From Roseateles_B sp041913905 (GTDB taxonomy: Bacteria; Pseudomonadota; Gammaproteobacteria; Burkholderiales; Burkholderiaceae_C), in contig JAYSEK010000030.1 of assembly GCA_041913905.1 (NCBI GenBank), forward strand, positions 5,526-69,525: a stretch of 64,000 nt of DNA, in the 5' to 3' direction. Every line of letters starts with the position of its first letter. The first letter of the stretch is position 1. The notes under the pieces were generated by a model. The model ran no database searches and was not told the DNA's origin. It saw nothing but the letters and a program-made list of their open reading frames with translations. The position numbers and the translations under genes were made by a program. Below are positions 40,375-48,183 of this stretch, in pieces.

Positions 40375-41181
40375 ATGCAACTGACTGTCCAAGGCCGCCA
40401 GGCCTATGCCTACACGGGCGGCCGGCCCTTTGATCCTGCCCTGCCCTGCCTCGTCTTCGTCCACGGCGCTCTGCATGACCACAGCGTCTTCACGCTGCTG
40501 GCCCGCTGGTTCGCCCATCACGGCTACGGCGTGCTGGCCGTGGATCTGCCCGGCCATGGCCGCAGCGAAGGACCGGCCCTGCCCAGCGTGGAGGCCGCCG
40601 GCGCGTGGTTGCTGGACCTGCTGAACGCCGCCGGTGCTGAGCGTGCCGCGCTGGCCGGCCACAGCATGGGATCGCTGATCGCGTTGGAAGCGGCCGCCCA
40701 GGCGCCGGAGCGCGCCAGCCACCTGCTGCTGCTGGGCACGGCCTTTCCGATGAAGGTCTCCGACGCCCTGCTGGGCACCGCGGCCGATGCGCCCGAGAAG
40801 GCCATGACCATGGTCAATGTCTTCTCGCAGAGCACGCAGGCCGCCAAGCCGTCCTACCCCGGGCCGGGGAGCTGGTTGCATGGCGGCAACATGGCCCTGA
40901 TGCGCCGCACGCAGGCCGCCTCTGGCGAAGACAACCTCTTCCTGCGCGATTTCCAGATGTGCGACCGCTACCAGGGCGGCTTGGAGGCCGCCGCGCGCGT
41001 CAGCTGCCAAAGCCATGTGCTGGCGGCCGAGCGCGACATGATGACGCCTCCCAAGCAGGCCCAGGCGCTGGCGCAGGCCCTCAAGGCCCGGGTGCACCGC
41101 ATCCCCGCAGCAGGTCATTCAATGATGGCCGAGGCGCCGGACGCCGTGCTGGCGACCTTGCGGCAGGCCTTGGCCTCCTGA
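40375..41181 (+). CDS. Alpha/beta hydrolase
   Basis: 268 residues with the fold's usual elements: FVHGALHDHSVF oxyanion region, nucleophile S97 in AGHSMGS, acid near AERDMMTPP and a terminal His in PAAGHSMM. Substrate unknown. It is probably cotranscribed with the sulfhydrylase; one possibility, not supported by more than position, is hydrolysis of a thioester or acyl ester in homocysteine synthesis. Confidence 0.92.
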   Translation: MQLTVQGRQAYAYTGGRPFDPALPCLVFVHGALHDHSVFTLLARWFAHHGYGVLAVDLPGHGRSEGPALPSVEAAGAWLLDLLNAAGAERAALAGHSMGSLIALEAAAQAPERASHLLLLGTAFPMKVSDALLGTAADAPEKAMTMVNVFSQSTQAAKPSYPGPGSWLHGGNMALMRRTQAASGEDNLFLRDFQMCDRYQGGLEAAARVSCQSHVLAAERDMMTPPKQAQALAQALKARVHRIPAAGHSMMAEAPDAVLATLRQALAS

Positions 41182-41213
41182 TGGGCTCTGGCCTGTCCGT
41201 GCGCTGATCGACC

Positions 41214-42035
41214 TCAGTGCCGGTAGGCCAGGCCGACGGTGACGCCGCGCAGCCGCCGGGTCTCCACGATGGGGCTTGCTGCCGCGGCATCCAGCAGCCG
41301 CCCTTCGCTCCAGCTCGCCGACAGCACCCAGCGCGGGCTCAGGGCCTGCAGGTAGCTGAGGCTGACCGAGCCCTGCACCAGCCCACTGCTTGGCGCGTAC
41401 GAGCGTCCCAGGCGCAGAGCGGCCTCACTGCCGGCAGGTACGCCGAAATAGCTCTGCAGATTGCGCCGGTCGGCTGCAGACAGGCCCAGATCCAGATTGA
41501 GCATGGCCTGAGCGCTGCGGTACAGGCTGCGGTTGAGGTCCAGGCTCAGTTCTGTGCCGCCACGCCGATTCAGGAGATCCGGTGAGCAGGACGCGCTGAG
41601 AGTCCACTGCGGATCCAGCTCGACCTGCAAATGCAAGCGCCCCCGCAGCGTGCGGGGCACGTCCGGCAAGCCTTGCGTGATCTCGGCCCGCTCGCTGCGC
41701 CGGCCGCTGTCGATGCGCAGGCCCACGCCCAGCCGCCATTTCTCACCGTGCAGCCAGTCGCGCGAGGCACCGGGCCCGGGACTGGCGGCTTCGGAGCCGA
41801 AACCCATCATGGCGCCGGTGCCGGCGGTGGTGATGCGCCAGCGGCCCCAGTAGAAGGCCCACAGGGGACTGACGCTTCGCTCCTGCCGCCGCGACCCCGG
41901 GGATTCCGCGCCGGACGACACGCGCAGCCCGAGCAAATAGCGCGGTTCCTCGGCAGGCTTCGCCGGCTCATCGGCGCAGGCGGCAGGCGTCAACGCAGTG
42001 GCGATCAGCCAGCCCAGCGGCACTGCCAGGCGCAT
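41214..42035 (-). CDS. MipA/OmpV-like outer-membrane protein
   Basis: About 273 residues: signal peptide MRLAVPLGWLIATALTPAACA, then alternating polar and aromatic beta strands (YLLGLRVSS, WAFYWGRWRI, LGVGLRIDSGRR) ending in GVTVGLAYRH, typical of MipA/OmpV barrels. The family is linked to cell-wall remodelling or stress but function here is unknown. The start is uncertain; in-frame ATGs at 42089 and 42131 would lengthen the N terminus and no good ribosome site marks any of them. Confidence 0.78.
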   Translation of the reverse strand: MRLAVPLGWLIATALTPAACADEPAKPAEEPRYLLGLRVSSGAESPGSRRQERSVSPLWAFYWGRWRITTAGTGAMMGFGSEAASPGPGASRDWLHGEKWRLGVGLRIDSGRRSERAEITQGLPDVPRTLRGRLHLQVELDPQWTLSASCSPDLLNRRGGTELSLDLNRSLYRSAQAMLNLDLGLSAADRRNLQSYFGVPAGSEAALRLGRSYAPSSGLVQGSVSLSYLQALSPRWVLSASWSEGRLLDAAAASPIVETRRLRGVTVGLAYRH

Positions 42036-42173
42036 TGGCAGGCGATGCTGGCGACCAGCGAAGCCGCAGATGGACGGGCGTTGCACCATGCAGGCCAGCT
42101 TAGCAGGCGCATCCGCCAATTCCGTGAGCACCCCTGCACGAAGTCAGGAGCGCCGTATGCCTCGCCCGCTCTT

Positions 42174-43127
42174 TCAGCCCAGCAGCAACGGCCTCAGGTT
42201 CGTCAGCATGTCCTCGACCATGGCCGCCAGATCGAATTCAGGCTTCCAGCCCCAGTCGCGGCGAGCAACGCTGTCGTCGATGGACTGCGGCCAGCTGGCG
42301 GCGATCTGCTGGCGGAAGTCGGGCGCGTAGCTGATCGCGAAAGCGGGGATGTGGCGGCGGATCTCCGCGGCGATTTCGGCCGGGGTGAAGCTGCAGCCTG
42401 CCAGGTTGTAGGAGCCGCGCTCGGTGATGGCCTCGGCAGGCGCTTCCATCAGCTCGATGGTGGCGCGCAGCGCGTCCGGCATGTACATCATGGGCAAGGC
42501 CTGACCCTCTTCCAGGAAGCAGCTGTAGGTGCCGGTCTTGAGCGCGCCGTGGAAGATGTCCACGGCGTAGTCCGTGGTGCCGCCGCCGGGCGGGGTCTTG
42601 TAGCTGATCAGCCCCGGATAGCGCAGGCTGCGCACGTCCACGCCGTGCTTGGCGTGGTACCAGGCGCACCAGCGCTCGCCGGCCTGCTTGGAGATGCCGT
42701 AGACGGTGCTCGGGTCCATCACCGTGGTCTGCGGCGTCATCACCGGCGGCGTGCTGGGGCCGAAGGCCGCGATGGAGCTGGGCCAGAAGATGCGGTCCAG
42801 CTTCTGCGTGCGGGCCAGCTCCAGCACGTTGAGCAGGCCCTTCATGTTGAGATCCCAGGCCCACATGGGATGCTTCTCGCCGGTGGCCGACAGCGCGGCG
42901 GCCAGCAGGTAGATCTGCGTGATCTCGTGGCGCTTGACGGCGGCGCCGATGGCGGCAGCGTCGGTGGCATCCAGCATCTCGTGGGTCAGCGCCGGCACGC
43001 GGCCTTCCGGCGCCAGGTCGCTGGTGATGACGTTGGCATTGCCGTGGCGCAGCGCCAGCTCCTGGGCCAGCTCGGTGCCGATCTGGCCATTGGCGCCGAT
43101 GATGAGGATCTTGGTGGGGCGGCTCAT
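42174..43127 (-). CDS. tdh: L-threonine 3-dehydrogenase (SDR/epimerase-like type)
   Basis: 317 residues. NAD-binding GxxGxxG at G11-G17 (IGANGQIG), catalytic Tyr143 and Lys147 in VYGISKQ, and the family segments PAWDLNMKGLLN-type and MMYMPDALRATIELM. This is the short-chain dehydrogenase form rather than the zinc enzyme. It oxidises threonine to 2-amino-3-ketobutyrate for Kbl, whose gene lies 39 bases upstream. The call is fixed by the kbl neighbour; sequence alone would allow a generic epimerase. Confidence 0.9.
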   Translation of the reverse strand: MSRPTKILIIGANGQIGTELAQELALRHGNANVITSDLAPEGRVPALTHEMLDATDAAAIGAAVKRHEITQIYLLAAALSATGEKHPMWAWDLNMKGLLNVLELARTQKLDRIFWPSSIAAFGPSTPPVMTPQTTVMDPSTVYGISKQAGERWCAWYHAKHGVDVRSLRYPGLISYKTPPGGGTTDYAVDIFHGALKTGTYSCFLEEGQALPMMYMPDALRATIELMEAPAEAITERGSYNLAGCSFTPAEIAAEIRRHIPAFAISYAPDFRQQIAASWPQSIDDSVARRDWGWKPEFDLAAMVEDMLTNLRPLLLG

Positions 43128-43166
43128 GGGGCGGCTCTTTCTGTTCGGGCGGGATTCAGGCGAGGT

Positions 43167-44372
43167 TCAGGCGGGGATGAGGCCCAGTTCGCGGCCGGCC
43201 TGCGTGAAGGCGGCCACGGCCTTCTCCAGGTGGTGGCGCTCATGCACGGCCGAGATCTGCACGCGGATGCGGGCCTGGCCCTTGGGCACCACCGGATAGA
43301 AGAAGCCCACAGCGTAGACGCCCAGTTCCAGCAGACGGGCGCTAAGCTGCTGCGCCTTGACAGCGTCGTAGACCATGATGGGCGTGATGGGGTGCGTGCC
43401 AGGCTTGATCTCGAAGCCGGCGGCCTGGATGGCCTCGCGGAAATAGGCGGTGTTGGCTTCGAGCTTGTCGCGCAGCTCGGTCGAACCTTCCAGGATGTCC
43501 AGCACGGCGATGGAGCCGCCCACGATGCTGGGCGCCACGGTGTTGGAGAACAGATAGGGGCGCGAACGCTGGCGCAGCAGTTCGATCACCTCCTTGCGGC
43601 CGGTGGTGAAGCCGCCGGAGGCGCCGCCCAGCGCCTTGCCCAGGGTGCCGGTGATGATATCGATCTTGCCGAAGACGCCGCGGTGCTCGTGCGTGCCGCG
43701 GCCGGTCTTGCCCAGGAAGCCACTGGCATGGCATTCGTCGATGCCCAGCAGCGCGCCGTGGCGGTCGCAGATCTCACGGATCTTGTCCAGCTGGGCGATG
43801 GTGCCGTCCATGGAGAAGACGCCGTCGGTGAAGACCAGCTTGAAGCGGGCGCCGGCGGCTTCAGCGGCCTGCAGCTGGGCTTCCAGGTCGGCCAGGTCGT
43901 TGTGCTTGTAGCGGAAGCGCTTGGCCTTGCACAGGCGGATGCCGTCGATGATGGAGGCGTGGTTGAGCTCGTCGCTGATGATGGCGTCCTGCTCGCCCAG
44001 CAGCGGCTCGAAGAGGCCGCCGTTGGCGTCGAAGGCGGCGGCGTAAAGGATGGTGTCCTCGGTGCCGAGGAAGCGCGCGATGCGCTGCTCCAGGGTTTTG
44101 TGGATGTCCTGCGTGCCGCAGATGAAGCGCACGCTGGACAGGCCGTAGCCGTGCGTGCGCAGCGCCTCGTGGGCGGCCTCGATGACCTTGGGATGCGAAG
44201 ACAGGCCCAGGTAGTTGTTGGCGCAGAGGTTGATCACCTCGCGGCCATCGCTGGTCTGCACCACGGCGCCCTGGTGGCTGGTGATGATGCGCTCGCTCTT
44301 GAAGAGGCCGGCCTCGCGGATGGACTGCAGTTCGCTGCGCAGGTGGGCGTAGAAGTCTTCAGCGTTGGCCAT
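43167..44372 (-). CDS. kbl: Glycine C-acetyltransferase (2-amino-3-ketobutyrate CoA ligase)
   Basis: 401 residues, a PLP alpha-oxoamine synthase. Segments VINLCANNYLGLSSHP, DGVFSMDGTIAQL, DECHASGFLG and the PLP lysine in GTLGKALGGASGGF are typical of Kbl. It cleaves 2-amino-3-ketobutyrate with CoA to glycine and acetyl-CoA. AGGAGACC precedes the start. Forms a threonine-to-glycine operon with tdh, divergent from an XRE-cupin regulator. Confidence 0.97.
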   Translation of the reverse strand: MANAEDFYAHLRSELQSIREAGLFKSERIITSHQGAVVQTSDGREVINLCANNYLGLSSHPKVIEAAHEALRTHGYGLSSVRFICGTQDIHKTLEQRIARFLGTEDTILYAAAFDANGGLFEPLLGEQDAIISDELNHASIIDGIRLCKAKRFRYKHNDLADLEAQLQAAEAAGARFKLVFTDGVFSMDGTIAQLDKIREICDRHGALLGIDECHASGFLGKTGRGTHEHRGVFGKIDIITGTLGKALGGASGGFTTGRKEVIELLRQRSRPYLFSNTVAPSIVGGSIAVLDILEGSTELRDKLEANTAYFREAIQAAGFEIKPGTHPITPIMVYDAVKAQQLSARLLELGVYAVGFFYPVVPKGQARIRVQISAVHERHHLEKAVAAFTQAGRELGLIPA

Positions 44373-44400
44373 GTTCGGTCTCCTGGGGCACAATCCGTTA

Positions 44401-44430
44401 AATCGAATTCAGTTCACTATATCGAACTTT
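44401..44430. promoter_or_regulatory. Candidate operator between kbl and the XRE-cupin regulator
   Basis: AT-rich segment with direct repeats ATCGAATTC and ATCGAACTT and an inverted pair AGTTC (44411-44415) with GAACT (44424-44428). It lies in the 135-base divergent spacer and is a likely site for the regulator's HTH domain. Confidence 0.5.
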
Positions 44431-44507
44431 CGTGCAGTATCTGGGAATTGCATCCCAGGGTCAAGAGAACAAGTGCCTCGGATGAGGCATCGCCCAAGGT
44501 CGCCGCC

Positions 44508-45086
44508 ATGTCCGTCCCGCATCCCGACAGTCTCGAGCCGCCCCGCGTCGGCGCCACCTTGCAGGCCTTGCGCCAGGCGCAGGGCTTGTCGCTGGACGAG
44601 CTTTCGCGCCGGGCCGGCGTTTCCAAGAGCATGCTCTCGCAGATCGAAAGAAACCAGGCCAATCCGACGGTGGCCGTGGTCTGGCGACTGGCCAATGCGC
44701 TGCGCGTGGAGCTGTCGGAGCTGCTGGGCGGGGAGAAACCGGCCGCGCCGGCCATCGAAGTGGTGCCGGCCCACGGCATTCCCGGCATGAGCAGCCCGGA
44801 CGGCAAGTGCCTGCTGCGCATCCTTGGCCCCATCGACCTCGCCGGCCAGTTCGAGTGGTACGAACTGACCGTGCAGCCCGGTGGCGCGCTGGAATCAGGT
44901 GCTCACGAACCCGGTTCTCGCGAGCACCTCAGCGTGCTCGGCGGGCAATTGGAGGTCTCGGCCGGCAACACGGTGCAGAAGCTCAAGCCCGGCGAGACGG
45001 CGCGCTACGCGGTGGATGGCCCCCATGCCATCCGCAACACGGGCAAGCAGACGGCGACGGCGCTGCTGGTGGTCGTCCATCCCTGA
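44508..45086 (+). CDS. XRE-family transcriptional regulator with C-terminal cupin domain
   Basis: 192 residues: an XRE helix-turn-helix at about 15-72 (LSLDELSRRAGVSKSMLSQIERNQANPTVAVVWRLANAL) and a cupin effector domain (about 110-190, VQPGGALESGAHEPG, GETARYAVDGPHAIRN). Such regulators control amino-acid catabolism; the divergent kbl-tdh operon is the obvious target, with a threonine-pathway metabolite as possible ligand. The start at 44508 is preceded by AAGGT. The open frame continues upstream without a believable gene. Confidence 0.93.
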   Translation: MSVPHPDSLEPPRVGATLQALRQAQGLSLDELSRRAGVSKSMLSQIERNQANPTVAVVWRLANALRVELSELLGGEKPAAPAIEVVPAHGIPGMSSPDGKCLLRILGPIDLAGQFEWYELTVQPGGALESGAHEPGSREHLSVLGGQLEVSAGNTVQKLKPGETARYAVDGPHAIRNTGKQTATALLVVVHP

Positions 45087-45099
45087 ACCTGGACGCCGC

Positions 45100-46326
45100 T
45101 CAGAGGAGTTCGGAGAGACGGATCCGGGTCCAGTCGCTGCGCGCCCACAGCAGGGCCAGGGACTCGCTGTGCTCGGCCAGCAGGGTCTTGATCAGCGGGG
45201 CGGCCGGCGCATGGGTGGGCTCGCACAGCAGGGTCAGGCGCTGGGCGCCCGCCTCTTCCAGGCGGCCGACCATGTTGATGGCAATCAGCGCGTCAACCAC
45301 CGGTTCCAGCTGTAGCGCGTCCACACGCAAGGCGGTTGCCAGGGCCAGGCTGCTGAGCCCGCCCTCCCCCGCGTCACGCGAGCGGCGCAGCTCGCGGATG
45401 ACTTCCAGGGCCAGTTCGAAAGCCAGTCCCGGGGCATCGTGCCGCCGCAGCATCTTGTGCGTCAGTGCCGGCGCATTGGCCGCCAGGATCGCACCCAGCA
45501 GCACGATGGCCCAGCCCACGTAGATCCAGATCAGGAAGATGGGAACGGTCGCAAAGGCGCCGTAGAGCGTGGAGAAGGTCGGCACCTGCTTCACATACCA
45601 GGCCAGCACGCCCTTGGCCAGGCTGAAGGTCAGCGCGACGAAGACGCCGCCCAGGATGGCGTGGCGCCATCGCACATGGGTGTTGGGCACGTAATGAAAC
45701 AGGGAGGCCATGGCCACCGCCAGCACCACCACGTCCATGCTGTTGAGCACCACCGAGAGGCCCTGGGGCAGCTTGTCCACCAGGCCCTGGCCCGCGGAAA
45801 TGGCGTAGCTGGTCAGCGTCAGGCTGCCGCCCAGCAGCAGCGGCCCCAGCGTGATGGCGGCCCAGTAAACCAGCACGCGCTGCGCGATGGGGCGAGGCTT
45901 CTTCACGCGCCAGATGGCATTGAGCGTGCGGTCGATGGTGAGCATCATCGCAATCGCCGACAGACCCAGCGCGATCAGACCCACCGTGCCCAGCTTGTTG
46001 GCCTTGGCCGCGAACTGGGTCAGCGAGGCCAGCACCGGCTTGGCGATATTGGGCGGGATCAGGCTCTTGAGAAAGTACTTCTCCAGCGCCGCCTGGAAGG
46101 CCGAGAACATCGGGAACGCCGTGAACAACGCCAGCATCACCGTCAGCAAGGGCACCAGCGAGATCAGCGTGGTGAAGGTGAGACTGCCGGCGGTCAGGCC
46201 CAGACGCTCTTCCTTGAAGCGCGCCTTGAAGGTCTGCAGCGTCTGCAGCCAGGGCCAGCTGACCAGTTCGCTGAAGAACGCATGGACCAGTGCGATGGGG
46301 TTGCCGGTGCGGCTCTCGTTGCTCAT
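45100..46326 (-). CDS. YihY/virulence factor BrkB family membrane protein
   Basis: 408 residues with six predicted membrane segments in the first 290 (LTAGSLTFTTLISLVPLLTVMLALFT opens the family domain) and a hydrophilic C-terminal tail. Sometimes misnamed ribonuclease BN; real function unknown, perhaps transport or cell-envelope integrity. Converges on the XRE-cupin gene and starts only 18 bases from the divergent DUF2069 gene. Confidence 0.93.
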   Translation of the reverse strand: MSNESRTGNPIALVHAFFSELVSWPWLQTLQTFKARFKEERLGLTAGSLTFTTLISLVPLLTVMLALFTAFPMFSAFQAALEKYFLKSLIPPNIAKPVLASLTQFAAKANKLGTVGLIALGLSAIAMMLTIDRTLNAIWRVKKPRPIAQRVLVYWAAITLGPLLLGGSLTLTSYAISAGQGLVDKLPQGLSVVLNSMDVVVLAVAMASLFHYVPNTHVRWRHAILGGVFVALTFSLAKGVLAWYVKQVPTFSTLYGAFATVPIFLIWIYVGWAIVLLGAILAANAPALTHKMLRRHDAPGLAFELALEVIRELRRSRDAGEGGLSSLALATALRVDALQLEPVVDALIAINMVGRLEEAGAQRLTLLCEPTHAPAAPLIKTLLAEHSESLALLWARSDWTRIRLSELL

Positions 46327-46344
46327 CTGGCTATGATGCCAGCC

Positions 46345-46764
46345 ATGTCAAGCCACCCCACCGCCCCGCTGCCCCAGACGCAGCGCAGCATCCCCAGCAG
46401 CGCCGAGGCCCTGTCGCGCAACCTCGCCTTCTTCAGCCTGCTCGCACTCTTCGTCCTGTGCCTGGCGTGGGAACTGTGGCTGGCGCCGATCGGGCGCGGC
46501 ACGCTGGCGATCAAGGCCCTGCCCTTGCTGCTGCCGCTGGCCGGGCTGTGGCGCTATCGGCTCTACACCTTCCGCTGGCTGAGCCTGATGGTCTGGCTCT
46601 ATGTCGCCGAAGGTCTGGTGCGGGCCACCAGCGACCGCGGTCTCTCCGTGTGGCTGGCCGTGGTGGAGGTGCTGCTGGGCGTGCTGGTCTTCGTGGCCTG
46701 CTCGATGCAGGTCCGCCAACGGCTGGCCGCAGCCCAGGCTGCGGCGCCGAACGTGGGGCCGTGA
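46345..46764 (+). CDS. DUF2069 small membrane protein
   Basis: 139 residues with about four membrane segments (NLAFFSLLALFVLCLAWELW, IKALPLLLPLAGLWRYRLYTFRW, SLMVWLYVAEGLVRATSD, VVEVLLGVLVFVACSMQ), matching DUF2069 as commonly seen in beta- and gammaproteobacteria. Function unknown. ATGs at 46333 and 46336 are alternative starts. The next gene starts immediately after its stop. Confidence 0.85.
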   Translation: MSSHPTAPLPQTQRSIPSSAEALSRNLAFFSLLALFVLCLAWELWLAPIGRGTLAIKALPLLLPLAGLWRYRLYTFRWLSLMVWLYVAEGLVRATSDRGLSVWLAVVEVLLGVLVFVACSMQVRQRLAAAQAAAPNVGP

Positions 46765-48183
46765 ATGGACGCCGCCGCGCGCGAGGACTTTCTGGCGCAA
46801 GCTCGCCGGCTGATCGGCACCGACCAGCTGTTGACCGGCGAGGGCCTTGAACCTTATGAACGCGATTGGCGCAAGCGCTACGCCGGCCGCGCGCTGGCGG
46901 TGGCAAGACCTGGCACCACCGCCGAGGTGGCCGCCATCGTTCGCCTGTGCGCGGCGCGTGGCGTCAGCCTGGTGCCGCAGGGGGGCAACACCGGCCTGGT
47001 CGGCGGTGGTGTGCCGGACGGCAGCGGCGAGCAGCTGCTGCTGTCGCTGCGCCGCCTCCGGCAGGTCCGCAAGCTGGACACGGCCAACCTCACCCTCTGT
47101 GCCGAAGCCGGCTGCCTGCTGGTCGAGGTTCAGGCCGCGGCCGCTTCTGCCGGCCTGCTCTTCCCCTTGAGTCTGGGCGCCGAGGGCAGCTGCACCATTG
47201 GCGGCAACCTGGCCACCAACGCGGGCGGCACCCAGGTGCTGCGCTATGGCAATGCCCGTGAGCTGTGCCTGGGCCTGGAAGTGGTCACGCCGCAAGGCGA
47301 GGTATGGCACGGCCTCAGCGGACTGCGCAAGGACAACAGCGGCTACGACCTGCGCGACCTCTACATCGGCAGCGAAGGCACCCTGGGCGTGATCACCGCC
47401 GCCACGCTGAAGCTCTTCCCGGCACCCCGCGCCTGCATGACGGCGCTGGCGGCCTGTCAGACGCTGGATGCGGCCGTGGCCCTGCTGAACCGGGCCCGAG
47501 CACTGGCGGGCGCCACGCTGACCGGCTTCGAGCTGATCAGCCGCTTCTGCCTGCAGCTGGTGCGACGGCATTTCCCGCAGCCCCTGCCCGACGACGCCGG
47601 CGCGCCTTGGGCCGTGCTGCTGGAGCTGTCCGACCACGAGGATGAGTCGCATGCGCGCGAGCTGCTGGAACGCATCCTCGGCGAGGCGCTGGAGGCCGGT
47701 GAAGCGCTGGACGCAGCGGTGGCTCAGTCAATGAGCCAGGCCGCCCAGCTCTGGCACCTGCGGGAGAGCATCCCGCTGGCGCAGAGCGAGGAAGGGCTCA
47801 ATATCAAGCACGACATCGCCCTGCCCATCTCGGCCATCCCGGCCTTCGTGGCTGATACCGAGGCCGCACTGCAGGCCCACTGTCCCGGCCTGCGGCTGGT
47901 CTGCTTTGGGCACCTGGGTGACGGCAATCTGCATTTCAATGTGCAGGCGCCCGAAGGCGAGGATCCGGCGGTTTTCCTGCGGCGACAGGAAGCGGCCATC
48001 AACGCGCTGGTCTACGAACGCGTGCTCGGGTGCGGCGGATCAATCTCTGCCGAGCATGGAATCGGCCAGCTCAAGCGGGAACAACTCGCCCGCACCAAGG
48101 ACCCTGTCGCCCTGCAGCTGATGCGGCAGATAAAAAAGGCCCTGGATCCCCAGGGCCTCCTGAATCCGGGCCGGCTTCTTTAG
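46765..48183 (+). CDS. FAD-linked oxidase (GlcD/D-lactate or D-2-hydroxyacid dehydrogenase type)
   Basis: 472 residues: FAD_binding_4 domain (PQGGNTGLVGGG at about 71-82, SLGAEGSCTIGGNLATNAGG, YDLRDLYIGSEGTLGVIT) and FAD-oxidase C-terminal domain (FGHLGDGNLHFNV, SAEHGIGQLKREQL). Oxidises a D-2-hydroxyacid such as D-lactate, 2-hydroxyglutarate or glycolate; which one is unclear. Directly follows the DUF2069 stop. Its last codons overlap the convergent RND gene, and a terminator for that gene lies within its 3' end. Confidence 0.93.
   Translation: MDAAAREDFLAQARRLIGTDQLLTGEGLEPYERDWRKRYAGRALAVARPGTTAEVAAIVRLCAARGVSLVPQGGNTGLVGGGVPDGSGEQLLLSLRRLRQVRKLDTANLTLCAEAGCLLVEVQAAAASAGLLFPLSLGAEGSCTIGGNLATNAGGTQVLRYGNARELCLGLEVVTPQGEVWHGLSGLRKDNSGYDLRDLYIGSEGTLGVITAATLKLFPAPRACMTALAACQTLDAAVALLNRARALAGATLTGFELISRFCLQLVRRHFPQPLPDDAGAPWAVLLELSDHEDESHARELLERILGEALEAGEALDAAVAQSMSQAAQLWHLRESIPLAQSEEGLNIKHDIALPISAIPAFVADTEAALQAHCPGLRLVCFGHLGDGNLHFNVQAPEGEDPAVFLRRQEAAINALVYERVLGCGGSISAEHGIGQLKREQLARTKDPVALQLMRQIKKALDPQGLLNPGRLL
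48132..48157 (-). terminator. Rho-independent terminator of the second RND gene, inside the opposite coding end
   Basis: On the minus strand, GGCCCTGG (48157-48150) pairs with CCAGGGCC (48145-48138), loop GGAT, followed by six Ts (48137-48132). It lies 23 bases past the RND stop, within codons of the plus-strand FAD oxidase gene. Confidence 0.85.

Noticed and set aside
41631..45086. Long plus-strand frame ending in the XRE-cupin regulator
   Set aside because: Only the last 192 codons (from 44508) match a family; the rest is antisense to tdh and kbl.
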